Below, in pieces: positions 44,684-53,888 of a stretch of 64,000 nucleotides of DNA. The notes under the pieces are model-generated. The model was given only the letters and a program-made list of their open reading frames with translations, made no database searches and was not told where the DNA came from. How positions within the stretch are numbered: position 1 is the stretch's first letter; every line of letters begins with the position of its first letter. Made by a program: the position numbers and the translations under genes. This DNA is from Rhodanobacter sp. C05. Lineage in GTDB: Bacteria; Pseudomonadota; Gammaproteobacteria; Xanthomonadales; Rhodanobacteraceae. The stretch covers positions 62,001 to 126,000 of the forward strand of contig NZ_MUNQ01000018.1 of assembly GCF_002001165.1 (NCBI RefSeq). The letters run 5' to 3'.

Positions 44684-46708
44684 GTGAGTGCACAGCCCAT
44701 GTCCAGCGTCACGCCGCGCAACGAACTGACCGTACGCGGCGTGATCATCGGCGTCGTGATCACCGTGGTGTTCACCGCGGCCAACGTGTTCTTCGGCCTC
44801 AAGGCTGGCCTGACTTTCGCCACGTCGATCCCGGCGGCGGTGATTTCGATGGCCGTGCTGCGCTACTTCAAGGGCGCCACGATGCAGGAGAACAACATCG
44901 TGCAGACGGTCGCGTCGGCGGCCGGCACTTTGTCCTCGATCATTTTCGTGCTGCCGGGCCTGATCCTGATCGGCTGGTGGACCGGCTTCAACTACTGGAC
45001 CTCGTTCGCGATCTGCGCTCTGGGCGGCATCCTCGGTGTGATGTATTCGATTCCGCTGCGCCGCGCGCTGGTAACCAATTCGGACCTGCCGTACCCCGAA
45101 GGCGTGGCCTGCGCCGAAGTGCTGAAGGTCGGTGCCGGTGGTGGCGAGGGCATCAGCGCCGAGGCAGCGGCCGAGTCCAATCGCGCCGGTCTGCTCGCCG
45201 TGCTGTGGGGCTCGATCGTTTCGGCGGTGTTTGCGGTGGTGGTGGCGACGCGGGTGTTTGCCGGTGACGTGGTGCACTACTTCCGGGTCGGTGGCGACAA
45301 GGGTGGCGTGACCGGTTTCGATTTCTTCCTCTCGTTTGCGTTGTTCGGCATCGGTCATCTGGTCGGTTTGTGGGTGGGTATCGCGATGCTGGTCGGTGCC
45401 CTGATCGGCTGGGGCTGGGGCGTGCCGCATTTCTCAGCGCTGGTGCCGTTGACCGGCTCGATGGCGGATCTGGCCGGTGCGACATGGAGCCACAAGGTGC
45501 GTTTCGTCGGCGCCGGCACCATCGGTGTGGCTGCGATCTGGACCCTGGCCAAGCTGGTCAAGCCGGTGATCACGGGGTTGACCTCCGCCATGGCTGCTTC
45601 GCGTGTGCGTGGTGCCGGCAATGCCGCGTCGCTGCCGCGAACCGAGCATGACATCCCGATCGGGCAGGTTGGCCTGATCTCGCTGGTGTGCCTGCTGCCG
45701 ATCGGCTGGCTGATCGCGAACTTCGCGACGACCGCCGGCAATGGACTGGGCGATCACGTGATGGCACTCGTGGTGGCCGGTCTGATCTTCGTGGTGCTGA
45801 TGAGCTTCTTCGTGTCCGCGGTATGCGGCTATATGGCGGGCCTGATCGGTTCGTCGAACAGTCCGCTGTCGGGCATCGGCATCATCGTGGTGATCAGCGC
45901 GGCGCTGCTGCTGGTGTTCGGCATCCGCTCGACCTTGCCTGCCGGCAGCGAGAACGCGCTGGTGGCATTTGCCCTGTTCATCACCTCGATCGTGTTTGCC
46001 GCCGCGGCAATCGCCAACAACAACCTGCAGGATCTCAAGACCGGACAACTGGTCGATGCGACGCCGTCGAAGCAGCAATGGGCGCTGGTGATCGGCGTGA
46101 TTGCCGGCGCCGCGATCATTCCGCCGATCCTCGACCTGCTCAACCATGCCTACGGTTTTGTCGGTGCGCCGGGTCCGCAGCGCGCCAATGCGCTGCCCGC
46201 ACCGCAGGCCGGGTTGATCTCGGCGCTGGCGCAGGGCGTGATCAAGAACAACATCGACTGGAGCCTGATCGAGATCGGCGGGGCGATCGGCGTGGTGATG
46301 ATCATCATCGACGAGGTGCTGCGCCGCACGACCAAGTCCGCGCACCTGTCGCCGCTCGCAGTGGGCCTGGGCATCTATCTGCCGACCCAGAGCACGCTGA
46401 TGGTCGTGGTCGGCGCGGTCGCCGGCTGGTGGTTCGACCGCCGTGCCGACCGCACGTCGAAGAATCCCGAAGCGACCAAGCAACTTGGTGTGCTGCTCGC
46501 CTCCGGCATGATCGTGGGCGAGGGCTTGCTTGGTGTGGTGATCGCCGCCTTTGTCGCGTTTTCCGGCAAGGACTATCCGCTCGACCTGGTCGGTGACACG
46601 TTCGCGAGCGGTCCGGCGCTATGGGTCGGCGGCATTGCATTCGCAGTGGTGATGATCCTGCTGTATCGCTGGGTAGGTCGGCTGGCGCAGACGTCAACGA
46701 ACGCGTAA
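44684..46708 (+). CDS. OPT-family oligopeptide transporter
   Basis: A 674-residue inner-membrane transporter with about 15 hydrophobic segments. It begins NELTVRGVIIGVVITVVFTAANVFFGLKAG, followed by FATSIPAAVISM and SDLPYPEGVACAEVLK, the hallmarks of bacterial OPT proteins. The family moves oligopeptides or metal-siderophore complexes with protons. GTG 44684 is preceded by GGGAGA at seven bases. It may import peptides released by the exported peptidases, by inference. Confidence 0.92.
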   Translation: MSAQPMSSVTPRNELTVRGVIIGVVITVVFTAANVFFGLKAGLTFATSIPAAVISMAVLRYFKGATMQENNIVQTVASAAGTLSSIIFVLPGLILIGWWTGFNYWTSFAICALGGILGVMYSIPLRRALVTNSDLPYPEGVACAEVLKVGAGGGEGISAEAAAESNRAGLLAVLWGSIVSAVFAVVVATRVFAGDVVHYFRVGGDKGGVTGFDFFLSFALFGIGHLVGLWVGIAMLVGALIGWGWGVPHFSALVPLTGSMADLAGATWSHKVRFVGAGTIGVAAIWTLAKLVKPVITGLTSAMAASRVRGAGNAASLPRTEHDIPIGQVGLISLVCLLPIGWLIANFATTAGNGLGDHVMALVVAGLIFVVLMSFFVSAVCGYMAGLIGSSNSPLSGIGIIVVISAALLLVFGIRSTLPAGSENALVAFALFITSIVFAAAAIANNNLQDLKTGQLVDATPSKQQWALVIGVIAGAAIIPPILDLLNHAYGFVGAPGPQRANALPAPQAGLISALAQGVIKNNIDWSLIEIGGAIGVVMIIIDEVLRRTTKSAHLSPLAVGLGIYLPTQSTLMVVVGAVAGWWFDRRADRTSKNPEATKQLGVLLASGMIVGEGLLGVVIAAFVAFSGKDYPLDLVGDTFASGPALWVGGIAFAVVMILLYRWVGRLAQTSTNA

Positions 46709-46891
46709 CAGAGTGATGGGATGCTTGGTGGAAGGCGGCCCCGGATGGGCCGTCATTCCGGATGACGCCAGGCGCAGCCATGGCTGCGGCGATCCTTCGA
46801 ACTGAAATCATTCGATCCGCCGGGTCGCAATAGATTGCCAGTCAGCTTCACTGTGGCAACCTACAAGGTCATTGCAAGGGGTAGTTGTCGC

Positions 46892-49501
46892 GTGGAGCAG
46901 GAAAAGGTCGAGCAGGTTCAAGACGTCGGAGCAGTCCTGACGCCGCCGAGCCAGCGCACGGTATGGCTGCGCCGGATGGCCGGACCGCTGCTGTCGGTGG
47001 GCATGCTGTGCCTGGCGCTCTGGGCGCTGCACCTGCTGTCTCGCGAAGTGGACTATCACCAGATCCGCCGTTACGTGCAGAGCATTTCGCGCAGCCGGCT
47101 GCTGCTGGCGGCGCTGTTCACCCTGCTGGGTTATGCCGTGATGACGCTGTATGACCACTATGCGCTGGCCTCGATCGGGCGGCGCCTGTCGTGGCGCCGG
47201 GTCACCCTGATCTCCTTCATCAGTTACGCCTTCAGCAATGCGGTGGGCATGTCGCTGCTGGTGTCCGGTTCGATCCGTTATCGCTTCTATGTGCAGAACG
47301 GCCTGTCCACCGGCGAGGTGGCCAGGGTGGTGCTGTTCTGTACCACCAGTTTCTGGCTGGGCCTGCTGGCACTGACCGGCGTGACCCTGCTGCTGGTGCC
47401 CTTGCCGCCGGGCATGCCGATGGCGGCGTTCAGCCGGCCGCTGGGCATCCTGCTGACCCTGATTCCATTGCTGTGGCTGGCCGGCGGCTGGATACGTCGC
47501 CGGCCGCTGCGCTTGTGGCGCCTGCGCATCAGCCTGCCGTCACCGGCCACGGCCTTGCGGCAGATCCTGGTAGGAGCGCTGGACTGGGGGCTGGCCGCCG
47601 CGGTGCTCTACATCCTGATGCCGGATGAGTTGAACAATGGCTTCGGGCATTTCCTGGCGATCTTCGTGATTGCGCAGATCATCGGCCTGATCAGCCATGT
47701 ACCTGGCGGACTCGGCGTGTTCGAGGCAGTCATGCTGGCCGGCTTCGGTGCCACCGGCAACGAGGCGCTGGCTGCACCGATCCTCGGTGCGTTGGCGGCA
47801 TTCCGTGTCATCTACTACCTGTTGCCGTTGTGCACGGCCACCGTGCTGGTGCTGCAACGTGAAGCGCGTGGCCTGCGCGAGAAATCCCTGCTGGCGCCGT
47901 GGTTCACTGGCCTGCTGCCGTCGTTCTTTGCGGGACTGACCCTGGTGTCGGGTACGGTGCTGCTGTTTTCCGGTGCAACCCGTGCACTGCCGCTGCGCAT
48001 GGCGGTACTTAGCGCGGTGTTGCCGCTGTCGGTACTGGAGGTATCGCACCTGCTGGCCAGCGTGATCGGCATGCTGCTGCTGATTCTTGCCCGTGGCCTG
48101 CAGCGCCGGCTGGATGCGGCCTATTGGCTGACCCTGGTGCTGTTGCTGGCCGGTGCGGTGTTCTCCTTGCTGAAAGGCATCGACTACGAAGAGGCGACCC
48201 TGCTGACCCTGCTGGCGATGGCGCTGGCGCCCGCGCACCGGCTGTTCTACCGGCGTGCCTCGCTGTTCACGACCAGTTTCTCGGTCGGCTGGATCGCGGC
48301 GATCGTGGCGATCCTCGGCTGTGCCGCGTGGCTGGTGGTGTTCAGCTACAAGCATGTCGAATACAGCAGCGACCTGTGGTGGGAATTCAGCCTCCACCAG
48401 GGTGGCGCACCCCGTGCACTCCGAGCGCTGGTTGCTGCGGCTGCAGCAGGCATGTTGTTCGCGCTTGCCAGTCTGATCCGTCCACACCAGCTGGAGCATG
48501 AGCCACCGAGCGAAGAAGAGCTGGCGCAGGCGTTGCCGCTGATCAAGCAATGCTCCACCGCACAGGCGCATCTGGCGCTGATGGGCGACAAGACCTTGTT
48601 GTTTGGCCAGGACCACAAGGCCTTTGTCATGTTCGATACGGAAGGGCGCAGCTGGGTGGCGATGGGTGACCCGGTAGGCACCGACGAGGATGCACGGCGT
48701 GAACTCGTGTGGACCTTCCTCGAACAGTGCGAACGCGCCGGCGGCTGGCCGGTGTTCTACCAGGTGAACCCGGCCGACCTGGACCTGTATCTGGAAGTGG
48801 GCCTGAACCTGCTGAAGATTGGCGAGGAGGCGCGCGTACGGCTGGACAGCTTCAACCTCGACGGCAAGTCCAAGAAAGTATTGCGCAACACGGTAAACAA
48901 GCTGACCCGCGACGGCCTGCGGCTGGAGATCGTGCCAGCGGAGGAGGTGGCACCGTTGCTGCCACGGCTGAAGGAAATCTCCGATGCATGGATGCGCGAC
49001 AAGAATGTACGCGAGAAGCGCTTTTCGCTTGGCGCCTTCGATCCGCGTTATCTGGTGCGTACGCCGATGGCCGTGGTGTGGCAGGGTGACCGACTGGTGG
49101 CGTTCGCCAACCTGTTCCTCAATGAAACGAAGCAGGAGGCCTCGGTCGACCTGATGAGGCATATACCCGATGGGCCGGTCGGAATCATGGATTATCTGTT
49201 TGTCGAGTTGATGCAATGGGCACGTGGCGAGGGCTATCACTGGTTCAATCTCGGCATGGCTCCGCTGGCCGGTCTGCACAACCGACGGCAGGCACCGTTG
49301 TGGAACCGCTTCGGCGCGCTGGTGTTCGGCCGCGGCGAGCGTTTCTACAACTTCCGCGGGCTGCAGCGTTACAAGGACAAGTTCGATCCGGAATGGGAAC
49401 CGCGCTACATGGCGGTGCCTGGTGGCATTGCCTTGCCGATGATCCTGACCAATGTGGCCAGCCTGATCTCCGGTGGACTTTCAGGTGTGGTGCGTCGATG
49501 A
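46892..49501 (+). CDS. mprF: Bifunctional phosphatidylglycerol lysyltransferase/flippase
   Basis: Makes lysyl-phosphatidylglycerol from Lys-tRNA and flips it, lowering surface charge. The 869-residue protein has an N-terminal multi-span membrane part (to about residue 530, with the UPF0104 motif LISHVPGGLGVFEAVML) and a C-terminal DUF2156/GNAT-like transferase domain (SWVAMGDPVG, KVLRNTVNKLTRDG, RHIPDGPVGIMDYLF, FNLGMAPLAG). Start GTG 46892 follows AAGGGG at ten bases; a TTG at 46835 is possible. It overlaps the VirJ-like gene by four bases, the lpiA-acvB arrangement. Confidence 0.9.
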   Translation: MEQEKVEQVQDVGAVLTPPSQRTVWLRRMAGPLLSVGMLCLALWALHLLSREVDYHQIRRYVQSISRSRLLLAALFTLLGYAVMTLYDHYALASIGRRLSWRRVTLISFISYAFSNAVGMSLLVSGSIRYRFYVQNGLSTGEVARVVLFCTTSFWLGLLALTGVTLLLVPLPPGMPMAAFSRPLGILLTLIPLLWLAGGWIRRRPLRLWRLRISLPSPATALRQILVGALDWGLAAAVLYILMPDELNNGFGHFLAIFVIAQIIGLISHVPGGLGVFEAVMLAGFGATGNEALAAPILGALAAFRVIYYLLPLCTATVLVLQREARGLREKSLLAPWFTGLLPSFFAGLTLVSGTVLLFSGATRALPLRMAVLSAVLPLSVLEVSHLLASVIGMLLLILARGLQRRLDAAYWLTLVLLLAGAVFSLLKGIDYEEATLLTLLAMALAPAHRLFYRRASLFTTSFSVGWIAAIVAILGCAAWLVVFSYKHVEYSSDLWWEFSLHQGGAPRALRALVAAAAAGMLFALASLIRPHQLEHEPPSEEELAQALPLIKQCSTAQAHLALMGDKTLLFGQDHKAFVMFDTEGRSWVAMGDPVGTDEDARRELVWTFLEQCERAGGWPVFYQVNPADLDLYLEVGLNLLKIGEEARVRLDSFNLDGKSKKVLRNTVNKLTRDGLRLEIVPAEEVAPLLPRLKEISDAWMRDKNVREKRFSLGAFDPRYLVRTPMAVVWQGDRLVAFANLFLNETKQEASVDLMRHIPDGPVGIMDYLFVELMQWARGEGYHWFNLGMAPLAGLHNRRQAPLWNRFGALVFGRGERFYNFRGLQRYKDKFDPEWEPRYMAVPGGIALPMILTNVASLISGGLSGVVRR

Positions 49502-50304
49502 AGCGTAGAAGTGGGATTGTCCTGGCGGCGACCAGTGCATGTCTGTTGGGCATCGTGCTGGTCTGGAGCCCGTGGTCGCGGATCAGTCTGGAGGATGCCA
49601 CTGTAGTGCTGCCCGTCAGCTCCATCAGCTTGGCTCCACCGACCGGCAAGGGCGATGTCATGGCGATCATCTATTCCGGCGACGGCGGCTGGGCCGACCT
49701 CGATCGGCGCCTGGGCATCGCCTTCATCGATCGCGGCATTCCGGTGCTCGGCGTCAACACCTTCAAGTACTACTGGCGCGAGCGCACGCCGGAAGAGTCG
49801 GCGCAGCAGCTCGATGCACTGATGACGAAATATGCCGGCGTGTGGGGCAAGCGGCGGATCTGGCTGGTGGGGTTCTCGTTCGGCGCGGATGTGCTGCCGA
49901 CCGTCATGGACAAGCTCAGCCCGGTCAACCGTGCGCGGATCACCCAGCTGGTGCTGCTGTCGCCCAGCCGGGATACGACCTTCGAGATCGAGCTCGAGGG
50001 TTACATGATCAAGCAGGGTTGGTTCAAGGAACACGTCAAGACGCTGCTGCAGCACATCAATCCGATCCGGCATTACGACACCATGCCGCCGCTGCAGGCC
50101 CTGCGGAACCAGCCGCCGACGGTGTGCTACTACGGCCTGGACGACAGCGACGACAGCATCTGCAGCGAGCCGGGCCTGCCGGCCTGGGTCAAGGTTCATG
50201 CCAAGAAGGGCGACCACCATTTTGACGGTGGCTACCAGCCGCTGGCCGCGCAGATGCTGCAGGAACTGCCGGCTGCCGCCTCGTCGGCCGATGGCGCACA
50301 CTGA
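49498..50304 (+). CDS. acvB: AcvB/VirJ-family lysyl-phosphatidylglycerol hydrolase-like protein
   Basis: A 268-residue exported alpha/beta-hydrolase. N-terminal membrane anchor (residues 5-25), YSGDGGWADLDR near the start of the domain, nucleophile GFSFGADVL and catalytic His in GDHHFDGGY. AcvB in Agrobacterium hydrolyses lysyl-phosphatidylglycerol made by LpiA, so the coupled mprF gene strongly supports this role. The ATGA overlap indicates translational coupling. Confidence 0.88.
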   Translation: MKRRSGIVLAATSACLLGIVLVWSPWSRISLEDATVVLPVSSISLAPPTGKGDVMAIIYSGDGGWADLDRRLGIAFIDRGIPVLGVNTFKYYWRERTPEESAQQLDALMTKYAGVWGKRRIWLVGFSFGADVLPTVMDKLSPVNRARITQLVLLSPSRDTTFEIELEGYMIKQGWFKEHVKTLLQHINPIRHYDTMPPLQALRNQPPTVCYYGLDDSDDSICSEPGLPAWVKVHAKKGDHHFDGGYQPLAAQMLQELPAAASSADGAH

Positions 50305-50395
50305 ATCTCGGATACCCAACGCAGACCTGCTGGCGCACTATGAGCGATCACGGCCGGGCGCGGTGTCTGGTCGCCACGTCAGCGAGGAGACTTCC

Positions 50396-50737
50396 ATGTT
50401 GGATTGGCTGGGTTACCGCAAGGAACTGATCGGGCGTATCGGCGAAATCGGCAAGCTGAGCCCGGATACGCTGAAGGGTTACCAGACCTTGTCCGGCGCC
50501 GGCGAGAAGACCGGCCACCTCGATGCCAAGACGCGCGAGCTGATCTCGCTGGCGGTGGCCGTCACCACCCGCTGCGATGGTTGCATCACCGTGCATACCG
50601 GTGAGGCGTTGAAGCACGGCGCCACCCGTGAGGAAATCGCCGAGGCACTCGGTGTGGCCGTGGCGATGAATGCCGGCGCCGCAATGGTGTATTCGGCGCG
50701 GGTCCTGGATGCGGTCAACGCGCACGGCAGCAGCTGA
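50396..50737 (+). CDS. Carboxymuconolactone decarboxylase/AhpD-family protein
   Basis: A 113-residue AhpD-like protein with the redox motif CDGCITVH and the flanking LISLAVAVTTR and HGATREEIAEALGVAV. CxxCxxxH is the AhpD alkylhydroperoxidase signature, so it may have weak peroxidase activity or be a gamma-carboxymuconolactone decarboxylase relative. GGAG precedes ATG 50396 at seven bases. No pathway partner is seen nearby. Confidence 0.9.
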   Translation: MLDWLGYRKELIGRIGEIGKLSPDTLKGYQTLSGAGEKTGHLDAKTRELISLAVAVTTRCDGCITVHTGEALKHGATREEIAEALGVAVAMNAGAAMVYSARVLDAVNAHGSS

Positions 50738-50833
50738 GTTTGCAAGGCAGGCGATGGCGGATGCTGTCGCCTGCAGATGAGCAGGGCTGCAGCCACGTAC
50801 AATGCCTCTCCGTTTCACGGTTGAAGACATGAC

Positions 50834-51904
50834 GTGACTGCTGCCGGTTTTTCCGCGGCCGCGCCGGATGCGGCGCTGGCGGCCCTGTTTGTCCCTTTCG
50901 AATCCCCGGAGCTGCAGTTGCCGGCGGATGGCCGCGTGCTGTTCCTGCGTGCGCGTGCCGGCGTGCGTCTGCGCGAGATGGCGCAGCCCGGCTGGCTGTG
51001 CGAGCAGAGCTTCATGCCGTTTGCCGACGAGCTGGGCCGCAACGGCCTGCGTGTGGGCGAGCCGGAGGTCGGTGAATGGTTTCCGCTGGTACTGGTATTG
51101 CCGCCACGGCAGCGCGACGAGGCGCGCGCGTTGTTCGCCCGCGCGCTGCGCCACGTTGCGCCGGGTGGCATCGTGCTGGCGTCGATGCCGAATACCGAAG
51201 GTGCCAAGTCGGGCGAGGCGGATCTCGCGAAGCTGACCGGCACCGTCCAGCATCTTTCCAAGCACAAATGCCGGGTGTTCTGGAGCACGCCGAACACGGC
51301 CGGGATCGACCATGCCTTGCTGGCCGAGTGGCTGGCGCTGGATGCGCCACGCGCGATCGTCGATGGCTACGTCAGCCGTCCCGGCCTGTTTGCATGGGAT
51401 CGCATCGACCGTGCCTCGGCGTTGCTGGCCGCACATCTGCCGGGTGACCTGCATGGCCGCGTGGCAGATCTCGGTGCCGGTTACGGCTATCTAGCCAGCC
51501 AGGTCATCGCACGTTGCCCACAGGTCAACGCGATCGACCTGTACGAAGCCGAGGCACGCGCACTGGAGCCGGCGCGGATCAATCTGGCCAGGACGCAGCG
51601 TGAATGCGGCCGCGAACTGGTGGTGTCGGTGCAGTGGAGCGATGTCACCCGTGGCCTGCCGCAACGCTACGATGCGATCGTCAGCAACCCGCCGTTCCAC
51701 CAGGGACGCGCCGATCTGCCGGAACTGGGGCAGGCATTCATCATCAGCGCGGCCGAGGCGTTGCAGCCGGCAGGGCGTTTGTTCATCGTGGCAAATCGGC
51801 ATCTGCCGTATGAGGCGGTGCTGGCATCGCGTTTCAGTGAAGTGCGCACGGTGGTCGTGCAGGAAGGCTTCAAGGTGATCGAGGCAAGTGGAGTACGTGG
51901 ATGA
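50834..51904 (+). CDS. rsmC: 16S rRNA (guanine-N2) methyltransferase, RsmC-like
   Basis: A 356-residue RsmC/RlmG-type protein with two related Rossmann halves. The C-terminal half has motif I ADLGAGYGYL, LYEAEARALE and the catalytic NPPF motif in IVSNPPFHQGR. This group forms m2G1207 of 16S rRNA (RsmC) or m2G1835 of 23S rRNA (RlmG). It starts with GTG at 50834. The neighbouring rsuA also acts on 16S rRNA. Confidence 0.85.
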   Translation: MTAAGFSAAAPDAALAALFVPFESPELQLPADGRVLFLRARAGVRLREMAQPGWLCEQSFMPFADELGRNGLRVGEPEVGEWFPLVLVLPPRQRDEARALFARALRHVAPGGIVLASMPNTEGAKSGEADLAKLTGTVQHLSKHKCRVFWSTPNTAGIDHALLAEWLALDAPRAIVDGYVSRPGLFAWDRIDRASALLAAHLPGDLHGRVADLGAGYGYLASQVIARCPQVNAIDLYEAEARALEPARINLARTQRECGRELVVSVQWSDVTRGLPQRYDAIVSNPPFHQGRADLPELGQAFIISAAEALQPAGRLFIVANRHLPYEAVLASRFSEVRTVVVQEGFKVIEASGVRG

Positions 51905-51917
51905 AACAGGTCAAGCC

Positions 51918-52625
51918 ATGAAATTAGTCAAACTTATTGCGAACCTGGGCTATGGCAGCCGCAAGGATGTGACGCAGCTGTTCCGCTCCGGCCGCATCAC
52001 CGATGCGGATGGCGAGGTGCTGTACGCCGACGATGTGGTGGCGCATGAGCACATCCGCGTCGACGACGAGCCGCTCGATCCGCCGCCAGGACTGGTGCTG
52101 ATGCTGAACAAGCCGCTCGGCGTCACCTGTTCGCGCAAGGATCCTGGCCGGGTGGTGTATGACCTCTTGCCACCAAGGTACAACGTGCGCACGCCAGCCA
52201 TGTCCAGCGTGGGCCGGCTCGATCGTGATACGTCAGGTCTGCTGCTGTTCACCGACGACGGCGCGCTGCTGCACCGGATCATCTCGCCGAAGGGGCAGGT
52301 GACCAAGGTGTACGAGGCCACGCTGGCGCAGGATCTGCGCGGTGACGAGGGCGCGTTGTTCGCCAGTGGCACGCTGTTGCTGGAAACCGAGAAGGAGCCG
52401 CTGGCGCCGGCCCTGCTGGACGTATTGGGTCCGCGGCATGCGCGACTCACGGTCACCGAGGGTCGGTACCATCAGGTACGCAGGATGTTTGCCGCCGCCG
52501 GCAATCACGTCGAGACGTTGCAGCGCATCTCGGTCGGCGGACTCACGTTGGGCGAGTTGCCTCTGGGTGAGTGGCGTGCGCTCGATGCGGATGAAGTCGC
52601 GCTGATTTTCAGCAACGCATCCTGA
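51918..52625 (+). CDS. rsuA: 16S rRNA pseudouridine-516 synthase
   Basis: A 235-residue RsuA protein: S4 domain (KLVKLIANLGYGSRKDVTQLFRSGRI), LMLNKPLGVTCS and the intact catalytic motif VGRLDRDTSGLLLFTDDG with Asp, followed by GRYHQVRRMFAAAGNHVETLQR. It makes pseudouridine at position 516 of 16S rRNA. AGGTC lies before ATG 51918. It contrasts with the Asp-less paralogue at 38848. Confidence 0.92.
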   Translation: MKLVKLIANLGYGSRKDVTQLFRSGRITDADGEVLYADDVVAHEHIRVDDEPLDPPPGLVLMLNKPLGVTCSRKDPGRVVYDLLPPRYNVRTPAMSSVGRLDRDTSGLLLFTDDGALLHRIISPKGQVTKVYEATLAQDLRGDEGALFASGTLLLETEKEPLAPALLDVLGPRHARLTVTEGRYHQVRRMFAAAGNHVETLQRISVGGLTLGELPLGEWRALDADEVALIFSNAS

Positions 52626-52640
52626 AACCGGATTGCCGGG

Positions 52641-52973
52641 TTACAGCATGTGCACCGCGGTGGGAATGGCGTCACCAAACCATTTGTGCCGTTCGTCGCG
52701 GCAACTCGGGCTACCCATCGCGTACTTGCGGCAGATGACCGGGCGATCCGCGTAGATCGTGCAGCCTGAAGTGTTCGGGTTGACCGCGGCGCACCAGCCG
52801 TCCTCACCCTTGGCCAGGGTTTCCAGGCCGTGCTCGTCTCGATGAATCAGCCACGTCGGCACGCGATCTTCGGGCATCAGCACCACGGTGAGGCGACAGC
52901 AGACCGCTTCGCAGGTCGTGCACTGCACGCTCGGGTCGACGCTTTCAGCGTAGGGATCGGGGAGATTGTTCAC
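52641..52973 (-). CDS. YkgJ-family cysteine-cluster protein
   Basis: A 110-residue zinc- or iron-chelating-type protein. Cysteines occur as CTTCEAVCC, then GWC, GCTIYADRPVICRKYAMG and SC. This is the YkgJ pattern; function unknown. It appears to start with GTG at 52973, with no strong ribosome site. It lies next to the DUF1415 gene on the same strand. Confidence 0.85.
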   Translation of the reverse strand: MNNLPDPYAESVDPSVQCTTCEAVCCRLTVVLMPEDRVPTWLIHRDEHGLETLAKGEDGWCAAVNPNTSGCTIYADRPVICRKYAMGSPSCRDERHKWFGDAIPTAVHML

Positions 52974-53033
52974 TCGTCAGCATGACAGTTTCGCCCGGTG
53001 CGAATGTGAACTGCACGTTGCGCCTGGGCGCGT

Positions 53034-53627
53034 TCAGCCCTTCGTTTCGCGCCACAACGCCTGCCAGCCATCGATGCCGAGCTTTTGCAGTGTCTCGATA
53101 TTGCGCCGGTAGATGCTGTCGGTATCGCTCATCGCATCCATTGCACGCTCGATGCTCGATTCGCGCAACAGATGCAGCGTGGGGTAGGGCGAGCGGTTGC
53201 TGAAGTTCTCGATGTCGTCTTTCGCGCTGTCGGCAAACTGGTAGTCGGGATGGAAGCTGGCCACCTGCCATTCGCCTTCCAGCCCCAGCGTCTGCACCGC
53301 CGCATCGGCCACGTCGAGGAAGTCGTTGTAGTCGAGAAAATCCGTCAGCACGAACGGATGGACAAGCAGGCCGGTTTCGCATTCGTCCGGTGTCAGCGCG
53401 TTGAGCGATTGCAGTTCGCCGCACAGGTCGTCGAGCAATGCATCGGTATCGCGCGCGTGGCTTACCCGCATGCGCAGCTTGCCCTGCACGTGCGGCGCGC
53501 GGGCGAACGGGCACAGGTTGAGGCCGATCACCGCACGTTCCAGCCAACGCGTGGTGGCGGCAAGGTAGGGCATGTCCTCGGGCAATGCGTCGGCGTTGAG
53601 GCTGCTGGATGGCGTTGTGTCGGTCAT
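53034..53627 (-). CDS. DUF1415-family protein
   Basis: A 197-residue cytoplasmic protein. Landmarks [52 protein letters not shown] and [13 protein letters not shown] match DUF1415. The function is unknown. The gene precedes the YkgJ-like gene on the same strand and may be cotranscribed. Confidence 0.9.
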   Translation of the reverse strand: MTDTTPSSSLNADALPEDMPYLAATTRWLERAVIGLNLCPFARAPHVQGKLRMRVSHARDTDALLDDLCGELQSLNALTPDECETGLLVHPFVLTDFLDYNDFLDVADAAVQTLGLEGEWQVASFHPDYQFADSAKDDIENFSNRSPYPTLHLLRESSIERAMDAMSDTDSIYRRNIETLQKLGIDGWQALWRETKG

Positions 53628-53703
53628 GCGGTTCTCGGTTTATCTTGCGGTGGCGACTATAACGCCATGCGGTTTCATGGAGTCTCGAAAAGCCGTTCTT
53701 CAG

Positions 53704-53792
53704 CTCGTCATTCCTGCGAAGGCAGGAATCCGGCGCCCTTGCTCTTCAAGGACTTGAGGTCACTAGATCCCTGCCTTCGCAGGGATGACGAG
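53704..53792. repeat. REP-like two-hairpin element
   Basis: CTCGTCATTCCTGC-gaag-GCAGGAATC at the left and GATCCCTGCC-ttcg-... AGGGATGACGAG at the right form an 89-bp element with inverted ends, the same type as at 4196-4283. It lies upstream of selO. Confidence 0.8.
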
Positions 53793-53888
53793 TTATGGGG
53801 CAGGCCACTCGGGATGCCCTGTGCGGCTCTTGCATGTTCCGACTGCCGCCCGGATATAGACTCGTCTCTTCATGGCTTCTTGCTGCCC

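Noticed and set aside
47540-49279. Minus-strand open frame of 579 codons opposite mprF
   Set aside because: Gln/Arg/His-rich shadow of the mprF frame, with no recognisable motif.
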